Below, piece after piece: positions 44,126 to 50,049 of a stretch of DNA of 50,049 nucleotides. The DNA lies in NCBI GenBank assembly GCA_946413245.1, contig CAMKJS010000016.1, positions 1 to 50,049 of the forward strand, given 5' to 3'. Each line of letters opens with the position of its first letter. The first letter of the stretch is position 1. The position numbers and the translations under genes were made by a program. This DNA is from an uncultured Clostridia bacterium. GTDB lineage: Bacteria > Bacillota > Clostridia > Christensenellales > Aristaeellaceae. A model generated the notes under the pieces. The model had not been told where the DNA came from. It did no database searches and saw only the letters and a list, made by a program, of their open reading frames with translations.

Positions 44126-46117
44126 TTATCCGTCATCATCCAGGACTAAAAAGCTTTCGTCATCTCCGCCGGTGCCGTCGGGCGTGCCGGGGCTGCCGTC
44201 CTCCGGAGCGTCCGGAGCGGCGGAAGGCGTCCCCGCCGGCGCGGGGGAAGGAGTGGGTTTGGGCGACGGTGTCGGAGAAGGCGTCGGGGACGGAGACGGG
44301 GTGGGAGCCGGCGTCGGCTCCTCTTCAGGTTCTTCCTCCGGTTCCTCCGGGAAATCCTCGTCCGGTTCTTCCACGGGCGCTTCCGCAGGTTCCGCCGGAG
44401 GCTCCTCCGTTGGTTCTTCCTCGGGCACTTCCGGCCCCGGGGTGGGCGTGATCTCGATGCCCTTGGCGCGCATGGCGGTTTCCCGCAGCCTGTTCGCCTC
44501 CTCATAGTCGGGAGGCAGCTGATCCAGCAGCTCCAGGGCTCGGGTGTATTCCTGATCCTTCAGGGCCAGCTGCACCAGCATATAGGTCATGGCCAGATAC
44601 CGGGCCCGGCATTCCTCGCTTTTCGGCAGCCGGTTATACTGCTTTGCGGCTTCGTCGAAATCCCCTTCCTCCTGGGCCTCCTGCGCCAGCATGAGGATCA
44701 GCAGTTCGGCCCGCTCCGCCGCGTCGTCATAGTCTCCGGCGGCCAGATAAGCGTCCGCCGCCGCGTCCGCCTCGCCCTGGTTTTCCAGGGTGAGACCCTT
44801 AAGGTAATGGCATTTCTGAATCAGAACCAGGCTGTCCTCATAGTCCGGAATCCGGCTCAGCTGCCGGACGGCGGCGTCGTATTCCCCGTTTTCGATCATG
44901 GTGCCGCAGGGGTCGTAGATGCACCGGTCCGCCAGCACGTCCGATTCCCGGTAATCCCCCAGGGCCAGAAACGCGTTGCGCGCCAGCACGTAGTAGCCCT
45001 TGTTCATATTGTCCACCGCTTCGGCCCAGGCAATTTCCTTCTGCAGATCCGCCAGGCCGGACACGCTGCCGGTAATCCCGGAAAGCGCCTCGGCGGCATC
45101 GGCGAATTCTCCTTTTTCCAGCAGCAGCTTTGCCCGGCGGAAATCCGCCAGATCCGCCAGGGATTGGGCGTTTTCCCGATCCCTGCGGGACCGCAGCAGG
45201 TCCGCGGCCGCCTTCAGGGTATCCGGATCGTCGCTTTCCTCCGCGTTTTTCGCGGCGATCAGCCAGCGGCATTCGGCCAGCTTCTCCTTCGCGCCGGGGA
45301 AGCCGCCCAGGCCGGTCAGGATCGCTTCGGCCTCTTCGGTTTCGCCGGCGTCCATGGCCCGCATGCCCGCAAGCAGGCGGGCACCGGGCACCAGAACCGT
45401 CAGAGCAAGAACGACCGCGAGGACGGCGCAGGCCATGCCCACGGCCAGGCGGATCCGGCCCCTGCGGCGTTTCCGGGCGGCGTTGTAGCTTTCCTCCCGG
45501 ATTCGCTGCAGCCGGGAGGTGTCTTCCACGGCGGAACGGGACTGCAGCTCCAGCTGCCGTTCCTTCTGGGTTACCTGTTTTTCCACGGATTCCCGGTTGA
45601 AGCAGGTGAACACGGTTTCGCGGGTGCGGCCGCAGCGGCCGCAGCTGTCGGAAGAATCCGCGTTCGGCCGGCCGCAGACACAGACCCACAGGCCATCCTG
45701 CTGGCTCGGGAAGCCCACAGCGTTTTCGCCGGCCACGTAGCGCAGGGCAGTCAGCCCCCGGGACATGGGCAGCTCGTTGGGCACATATTCCACCGCGTTC
45801 TCCGGATTCCGGCGCCACACGGCGTTGTCCGAATACCATACTTTTTCGATGGTGACGTCCGCGCTGACAGCCGAGGGTTCGGGGGTACACGGCACGTTCA
45901 TCGTGAAGGCGCAGCGGGGCCGACCGTTCAGGGCGCGGCCCCGGTATACCAGGCGCTGCTTTTCCTCTCCGGCGGCGGAAAGCAGGCGCAGCGTCACCTC
46001 GGCCGAAGCGATGATTCGGTCGCTGAGGTTAAACATCAGCAGGCTTGCGGCCGGGACCTCTTCCGTCGGCAGTTCCGCGCGGAAGATCTCCGCCGGGCAG
46101 GACAGATCAATCAGCAT
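44126..46117 (-). CDS. Membrane protein with zinc finger, TPR-like repeats and Pro/Glu-rich tail
   Basis: 663 residues. The N-terminal 130 residues form a beta-rich domain of unknown type. A RanBP2-like zinc finger follows at 144-162 (Trp144, Cys146, Cys148, Asn152, Cys159, Cys162), then a charged helix and one transmembrane segment (224-244). After that come helical TPR/Sel1-like repeats (about 250-550; AKLLLEKGEFADAAEALSGI, AAVRQLSRIPDYEDS, AADAYLAAGDYDDAAE). The tail (about 560-650) is Glu/Pro-rich, then PTPSPSPTPSP-like, ending LVLDDDG. The zinc-finger part is probably cytosolic and the TPRs outside. Its partners are unknown. It is flanked by a secreted protein and an acyltransferase in the same direction, suggesting an envelope role. 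Confidence 0.75.
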   Translation of the reverse strand: MLIDLSCPAEIFRAELPTEEVPAASLLMFNLSDRIIASAEVTLRLLSAAGEEKQRLVYRGRALNGRPRCAFTMNVPCTPEPSAVSADVTIEKVWYSDNAVWRRNPENAVEYVPNELPMSRGLTALRYVAGENAVGFPSQQDGLWVCVCGRPNADSSDSCGRCGRTRETVFTCFNRESVEKQVTQKERQLELQSRSAVEDTSRLQRIREESYNAARKRRRGRIRLAVGMACAVLAVVLALTVLVPGARLLAGMRAMDAGETEEAEAILTGLGGFPGAKEKLAECRWLIAAKNAEESDDPDTLKAAADLLRSRRDRENAQSLADLADFRRAKLLLEKGEFADAAEALSGITGSVSGLADLQKEIAWAEAVDNMNKGYYVLARNAFLALGDYRESDVLADRCIYDPCGTMIENGEYDAAVRQLSRIPDYEDSLVLIQKCHYLKGLTLENQGEADAAADAYLAAGDYDDAAERAELLILMLAQEAQEEGDFDEAAKQYNRLPKSEECRARYLAMTYMLVQLALKDQEYTRALELLDQLPPDYEEANRLRETAMRAKGIEITPTPGPEVPEEEPTEEPPAEPAEAPVEEPDEDFPEEPEEEPEEEPTPAPTPSPSPTPSPTPSPKPTPSPAPAGTPSAAPDAPEDGSPGTPDGTGGDDESFLVLDDDG

Positions 46118-46151
46118 GTTCGGTTCCTCTCTGTTCCGGGTATTCCCGCGG

Positions 46152-47351
46152 TCAGATCGTGTGCAGGATGATCTCGGTCAGTTCATTCTGCAGATACCGC
46201 AGAATCAGCTCCGCGCAGCCGCCGTCCGGCAGGGCTGTCACATAATGCAGGCTCATGCCGCCGTCGATCTCGACATAATTGGCCAGGCCCCAGGGCGCGG
46301 TGCCCTCGGTGCCGTACAGCAGTTCGCTGACGCCGTTGGTTTCGTTCTCCCCGTTGCGGAAGCGGGTGAAGTCCTCGTGGAACTGGTCTCCCAGACGCAC
46401 GCCCCGCGGCCCTTCCAGGTCCGGAGAGAGAATCGTGTAGGACAGGATGGTGGCGTGCTTTCCCTTGCTGTCGCAGGAGAACACGGCGTTAAAGCCGTTT
46501 CCCTCCACGACCCGCAGCCAGGTGCCGTCCTCGTTTTCCATAATGACGTCCTCCGGCTCCCCGCCGAAGGAATCGGGCTGCAGATCCGGATAGTACAGCC
46601 CGTCGAAGCGGAGATCCTCCGCGGAGAAGACAGTCAGCTCGAGGCCGTTGCGGCTGGTGTGCACACGGACGTAGCCGGACTGACGGCCCAGCTCCGTAAG
46701 CTCCTCAAACCGGGCCTGCGTTTCTCCGGCGTCGGCGGCGGTGTTCAGCCCCCCGATGCGGATGGAGGCCACGATATCCGCCTGAATGGTGTACAGCACG
46801 GACACGCAGCGCCAGCCTTCGGCGCCGGGAAGCGCCTCGCCGTATTCCACGGCCCGCACGCGCTGCCCGTCCCGCAGGACCAGGCCGTACTGATAGCCCT
46901 TTTCCGTGTCGCCGAGCAGATACAGAAGAGCGCCTTCCCGGCTGCCGTCCAGGGACGTGTTGGTACAGGCGTAGGCGGCCAGCAGATCCGATACGGGACA
47001 GTCCGGCTCCACGCCCCGGAGAGCGCCTCCTTCGTCTTCGTTCACGGATACGGCGTGCACCAGGGTGTCCGCCGTCATCTCCGCCCGGTCGGCGAAGAGG
47101 GTTGCAAAGTCGTAGAAGAACGCGATGCCGTCCTCGGAAGCGGCGTCCTCGGAGGCGGGGTCGTTCAGCGGCTCGGAGGCGATGGCCCGGGTCTGAATGG
47201 ATTTCGCATATTCCTCCAGCTCCGCGGCCGTCACCGGTTCCGCGCCTTCCGCGGAAACCAGGGGCAGGGGCAGCAGGGCGGTCATCAGCAGCGCTGTCAG
47301 GAGCGCGGTCAGCCGTTTCAGCATATTCTTTCGCATGACTCTGTTTCGCAT
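46152..47351 (-). CDS. Secreted protein of unknown function
   Basis: 399 residues from the first ATG (47351). ATG 47336 or 47324 would give the same signal peptide (MLKRLTALLTALLMTALLPL ... VSA) with fewer leading residues. The promoter lies only about 24 nt upstream, so the leader is very short. The mature part shows no domain I recognise. It has acidic, globular character with motifs such as GLYYPDLQPDSFGGEPEDVI and GGCAELILRYLQNELTEIIL. No lipobox Cys or wall anchor is seen. It is followed after 34 nt by the zinc-finger/TPR gene, so the two probably work together at the envelope. Confidence 0.7.
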   Translation of the reverse strand: MRNRVMRKNMLKRLTALLTALLMTALLPLPLVSAEGAEPVTAAELEEYAKSIQTRAIASEPLNDPASEDAASEDGIAFFYDFATLFADRAEMTADTLVHAVSVNEDEGGALRGVEPDCPVSDLLAAYACTNTSLDGSREGALLYLLGDTEKGYQYGLVLRDGQRVRAVEYGEALPGAEGWRCVSVLYTIQADIVASIRIGGLNTAADAGETQARFEELTELGRQSGYVRVHTSRNGLELTVFSAEDLRFDGLYYPDLQPDSFGGEPEDVIMENEDGTWLRVVEGNGFNAVFSCDSKGKHATILSYTILSPDLEGPRGVRLGDQFHEDFTRFRNGENETNGVSELLYGTEGTAPWGLANYVEIDGGMSLHYVTALPDGGCAELILRYLQNELTEIILHTI

Positions 47352-47374
47352 CCTTTCGTGCGTAATTTGAAGGC

Positions 47375-47404
47375 ATTATACCACAGGCAGGGGGCAGATG
47401 ACAA
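47375..47404 (-). promoter_or_regulatory. Promoter of the secreted protein/TPR/acyltransferase unit
   Basis: Minus strand TTGTCA, 18 nt, TATAAT. It lies 48 bp from the divergent glycosyltransferase promoter. Confidence 0.7.
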
Positions 47405-47452
47405 CTCAGGCCCGCCGGATGCGTTTACCGACCGGCGCGCCGGCCGCGTTTA

Positions 47453-47481
47453 TTGACAAAGAAGGCGGATTTCTGTACAAT
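47453..47481 (+). promoter_or_regulatory. Promoter of the glycosyltransferase gene
   Basis: TTGACA, 17 nt, TACAAT; leader of about 33 nt with GAGGAGGG before the start. Confidence 0.8.
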
Positions 47482-47520
47482 CTCCGGCATACGGAGAAAC
47501 GGATAAGAGGAGGGTGCGGT

Positions 47521-49161
47521 ATGCCGGGACCAGCTCAGCTGCGGGATTTTCTGCGGGCATACCTGCGGGACCACGGCCTTCGCTATACCCTGCGCCGAAG
47601 CGCGGAGAAAGCCGCACAGCGGCTGCTGGGGCTGGGAGACCGGGTCTGGCGGCGGCGCTTTCCCTCCCCGGAGGAGCTGGAAGAGCAGCGGAAAAAGCCT
47701 CCGGCCGCGGGCCTCATCAGCGTGGCGGTTCCGGTATACAACACGGACCCCGCCATGCTTTCCGCGCTGCTGGAATCCCTTTCGGCCCAGACCTATCCGG
47801 ACTGGGAGGCCGTTCTGTACGACGGGGCAGGCACCCGTCCCGGAACCGCGGAAACGCTGGCGGCGGCCGCTGCCCGGGATCCCCGTTTCCGGGTGTTCCG
47901 GGGGGAGGAGAACCTGGGAATCGCCGGCAATACCAACGAAGCGTTCCGCCGGTGCCGGGGAGAGTACGTCGCCCTGTGCGACCACGACGATCTTCTCCGG
48001 CCGGACGCGCTCTGGCGCACGGCGGAGGCGATTGTCCGGGAGCGGCCCGGCATGATCTATTCCGACGAGGACCGGATCACGGAAAACGGCCGCCATCATA
48101 TGGATCCGCACGACAAACCGGATTACTGTCCGGTGAACCTGATCGCAGCCAATTACATCTGCCATCTCACGGTGATCCGGCGGGATCTGCTGGAAGAAAC
48201 CGGCGGACTCCGGGCCGGCTTTGAAGGCAGCCAGGATCACGACCTTTTTCTGCGGGCGGCGGAACGGACTGACCGGATCATCCATCTTCCCTATACGCTG
48301 TATTCCTGGCGGGAGGTGTTTTCCTCCATGAGCCACCGGAATCTGCAGGCCTGCCTGGAGAGCGGATGCCGGGCGGTGGAGGAGCACGAGCGCCGGGCGG
48401 GCTATGTGACCGAGGCCGTGCCGGTGAACCGGGAGATCCGCCTGTGGACGGAGACGCCCCGGGATGCCACGGTGGAAGCGCTGGTTTTCGGGGAGAGCGA
48501 GGAAGAATGCAGGGCAGGCTGGCAGGAGCTTGATTTCCGCACGGCGTACGCCCGTCTGACGGCGGCGCTGCTGGTGACGGACGCCGAAGGCCTGTATGCC
48601 GCGCTGAACGAGGCGGCGGCCGGTTCGTCGGCGGATTATCTGCTGCTGATGGACGCCAGTCTCCGGGGAATGAACCGGCATTTTATCCGGGAACTGATGA
48701 TGTATGCCCAACGGCCGGAGACTGCGGCTGTAACGCCGGTGCTGACGGACCGGAGACTGCATATTACCCACGGCGGTTTTTACTTGGACGGGGGCGGAAC
48801 GCCGGTGCGCTGCGACAACGAGGGGCTGTTTGTTACCGCCGGAGGAGATCACGACGCCATGAACCGGGTTCACAACGTCAGCGCGGTCAGCGTCTGCTGC
48901 GCCCTGATCCGGCGGGAGGCTTTCCGCCCGCTGGACGAGGGTTACCGGGGCGGGCTGGGCATGGCGGACTGGTGTCTGCGGCAGCGCCGGGAGAAAGGCC
49001 TTTTCTGCGTGTTCACCCCCCACGCTTCCGCGGTGCTGGCACGCGGTCCGCTGCTGCTGTCCGGCGGCCGGGCCGACCCGGCGGACAAGGCCCGGTTTCA
49101 GGCCGTGTACGGCCCGGAACCGCCTGATCCGTGCCACAGGAAAAGCGTATCCGCGGTTTGA
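47521..49161 (+). CDS. Family 2 glycosyltransferase
   Basis: 546 residues from ATG 47521. The GT-A domain spans about 60-290: ISVAVPVYNTDPAMLSALLESLSAQTYPDWEAVLYDGAG, then NLGIAGNTNEAFRRCRGEYVALCDHDDLLRPDAL (the DHDD metal/nucleotide motif), a YSDEDRI block and LRAGFEGSQDHDLFLRA. The C-terminal part (about 320-530) looks like a second, degenerate GT-A-like region (LLLMDASLRGMNRHFIRELM), as in rhamnan or O-antigen synthases. There is no membrane segment. Likely role: surface polysaccharide synthesis. It precedes an antiterminator of the LoaP type often linked to polysaccharide operons. Donor and acceptor are unknown. Confidence 0.87.
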   Translation: MPGPAQLRDFLRAYLRDHGLRYTLRRSAEKAAQRLLGLGDRVWRRRFPSPEELEEQRKKPPAAGLISVAVPVYNTDPAMLSALLESLSAQTYPDWEAVLYDGAGTRPGTAETLAAAAARDPRFRVFRGEENLGIAGNTNEAFRRCRGEYVALCDHDDLLRPDALWRTAEAIVRERPGMIYSDEDRITENGRHHMDPHDKPDYCPVNLIAANYICHLTVIRRDLLEETGGLRAGFEGSQDHDLFLRAAERTDRIIHLPYTLYSWREVFSSMSHRNLQACLESGCRAVEEHERRAGYVTEAVPVNREIRLWTETPRDATVEALVFGESEEECRAGWQELDFRTAYARLTAALLVTDAEGLYAALNEAAAGSSADYLLLMDASLRGMNRHFIRELMMYAQRPETAAVTPVLTDRRLHITHGGFYLDGGGTPVRCDNEGLFVTAGGDHDAMNRVHNVSAVSVCCALIRREAFRPLDEGYRGGLGMADWCLRQRREKGLFCVFTPHASAVLARGPLLLSGGRADPADKARFQAVYGPEPPDPCHRKSVSAV

Positions 49162-49186
49162 CAGTCCGCTTGGATTCCGCTATAAT
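49158..49186 (+). promoter_or_regulatory. Consensus promoter of the LoaP-like gene
   Basis: TTGACA, 17 nt, TATAAT, a perfect sigma-A promoter that overlaps the glycosyltransferase stop. Start near 49193. Confidence 0.9.
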
Positions 49187-49192
49187 GTATCG

Positions 49193-49391
49193 GTTGAAGT
49201 GTCTTTATTTTGAAGGGACTTCAGCCCTGTGTTCCGGAGCTCGCTCCGGGCCGGGAGGATGCAGGCGCGGAAGGGCTCTCGGTGGCTTGCCGGAGCGGGG
49301 AAGCGCTGAACAGAGCGGATTCCTGCGACGAAGCGCCTGAGCGCTTCGCGGCGAAGCATGCCCTGAAACAGGGGCAGGCATGGAGGGCCGG
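49193..49391 (+). promoter_or_regulatory. ~200-nt structured leader of the LoaP-like gene
   Basis: Hairpins by eye: AGGG/CCCT (about 49214-49228), CCGGAG-CTCG-CTCCGG (49234-49249), CGAAGCGC-CTGA-GCGCTTCG (49329-49348) and a bulged TGCCCTG/CAGGGGCA (about 49359-49377) close to the ribosome site. No T-run terminator is seen. It could carry the RNA element that such an antiterminator recognises, or control its translation. Confidence 0.5.
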
Positions 49392-49889
49392 ATGTATATC
49401 TATTGTGTGTTTTGCGCGACACAGCGCTGTGACCGGATTGCGGAGGTTCTGGAAGCCTGCGGGGTAGATCGGGCGTTCTCTCCGAAAATCGTTCGCCGGC
49501 AGCGGCGCCGGGGGGAGAACGAGAGCGTCGTGTACGATCTGCTGCCCGGATATGTGTTTTTGTATAACAGCGAAGAGATTCCGGGCCTGGCGGAATTTCG
49601 CTGGATCGACGGCATGATCCGGGAAATCGGGCGCGTGGAGGACCGGTATGAGCTGACCGGGCCGGACCGGGAATTCGCGGAGCTGCTGTATGAAAAGCAG
49701 GGCCTGGTGGGCGCCATGACCCTGATTCAGAGTGGGGAAACGGTGACGCTGGCGGACGATCTGTTCAACGGAAGCCGCGGCCTGGTGACCAAGGTGGATT
49801 ACCGGAAGCAGCGGGTGCGGGTGGATTTCACGTTTAACGACACCTCCTGCCACACCTGGGTCGCGATTGACAAGGTTCGGAAATCCTGA
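49392..49889 (+). CDS. LoaP/NusG-family transcription antiterminator
   Basis: 165 residues from ATG 49392 (GGAGG 5 nt upstream). An ATG four codons earlier lacks a ribosome site. The N-terminal NGN domain has YIYCVFCATQRCDRIAEVLE and the family block YDLLPGYVFLYN. A C-terminal KOW-like segment is LVTKVDYRKQRVRVDFTF. It diverges from housekeeping NusG, which also has another context (secE-nusG-rplK). Specialised paralogs of this type (LoaP in Gram-positives, RfaH in enterics) ride with RNA polymerase to suppress termination in long polysaccharide or secondary-metabolite operons. A secreted-protein gene follows 31 nt later, so the target operon may lie beyond the window. Confidence 0.78.
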   Translation: MYIYCVFCATQRCDRIAEVLEACGVDRAFSPKIVRRQRRRGENESVVYDLLPGYVFLYNSEEIPGLAEFRWIDGMIREIGRVEDRYELTGPDREFAELLYEKQGLVGAMTLIQSGETVTLADDLFNGSRGLVTKVDYRKQRVRVDFTFNDTSCHTWVAIDKVRKS

Positions 49890-49920
49890 GGGAATCAAAT
49901 ACAAAAAGGAGCGTACGAAG

Positions 49921-50049
49921 ATGGAAAAAAGACGGATCGGATGCCTGCTGATGGTGCTGATGCTGGCGGTGAGCCTGTGCGTACCCACGGTCACGGCGGA
50001 GCAGACCGCGGTGCCGAAGGAACAGACGGCGGCGGAAGAAACGGAAGCG
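49921..50049 (+). CDS. Secreted protein, N-terminus only
   Basis: 43 codons visible from ATG 49921 (AAGGAG about 10 nt upstream). The start is MEKRRIGCLLMVLMLAVSLC, then VPTVTA-EQ, a signal peptide with a type-I-like cleavage site. It then becomes Glu/Ala/Thr-rich. It is cut by the window end. It is probably in one operon with the LoaP-like gene. No function can be assigned. Confidence 0.7.
   Translation, partial: MEKRRIGCLLMVLMLAVSLCVPTVTAEQTAVPKEQTAAEETEA

Noticed and set aside
49258-49308. 16-codon upstream ORF in the LoaP-like leader
   Set aside because: The GGGAGG abuts the ATG with no spacing, unlike the well-spaced leader ORF at 23001, and no terminator follows.

Overview
The window looks like origin-proximal chromosome from a fairly GC-rich Bacillota of the Clostridia type. 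The reasons are RNase Y, a YacL-like PIN/TRAM protein beside radA, FakA-like and LoaP-like proteins, consensus sigma-A promoters (TTGACA-17-TATAAT style), strong AGGAGG ribosome sites, and two perfect copies of the Bacillota parS site TGTTTCACGTGAAACA. A rumen or gut lineage (for example Aristaeellaceae-like) is only a guess. No tRNA, rRNA, CRISPR array, insertion sequence or prophage was seen.

Layout. 1-10.2 kb is entirely on the minus strand: a partial secreted peptidoglycan-binding protein with an Asp-Thr-Pro repeat tail, an XRE/S24-like regulator, a complete branched-chain amino acid ABC importer (livK-H-M-G-F order), a parS site inside a terminator-like palindrome, a stand-alone FakA-type domain, and polA. 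10.4-16.0 kb is on the plus strand: rimO-pgsA, then dnaN-recF without dnaA or the usual S4 gene, a second parS, a remnant of AddA, and a cluster of DnaA-box-like 9-mers that marks a candidate oriC. 16-20 kb holds a metallo-beta-lactamase-fold protein and a fucose/arabinose-isomerase-family enzyme (minus), then gap (plus). 20.4-26.9 kb has a secreted leucine-rich-repeat protein with two EF-hand-like loops, divergent from a heterodimeric ABC exporter. The exporter is preceded by a ribosome-site/10-codon-ORF/terminator leader that looks like translation-coupled attenuation. 26.9-36.8 kb: leuS (with altered signature motifs), a minus-strand ATP-grasp gene, a multi-SH3 secreted protein, radA, a YacL-like PIN/TRAM protein and a cytosolic GH5 glycosidase. 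36.9-42.9 kb: asnS (minus), a long structured leader or small RNA with its own promoter and terminator, rny, an MmgE/PrpD-family gene and an AraC regulator. 42.8-47.4 kb (minus): a three-gene unit of a secreted protein, a zinc-finger/TPR membrane protein and an acyltransferase. 47.5 kb to the end (plus): a glycosyltransferase, a LoaP/NusG-like antiterminator with a structured leader, and the start of a secreted protein.

How it fits together. The chromosome-maintenance signals (parS x2, DnaA boxes, dnaN, recF, polA) cluster between 7 and 16 kb. The flanks carry nutrient uptake (liv), central metabolism (gap, isomerase), translation (leuS, asnS, rimO), RNA turnover (rny) and envelope functions (SH3, LRR, acyltransferase, glycosyltransferase). 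The most interesting non-coding signals are the exporter attenuator, the rny leader RNA, the two-copy two-hairpin element upstream of rimO and of the MmgE/PrpD gene, and the parS site built into a terminator.
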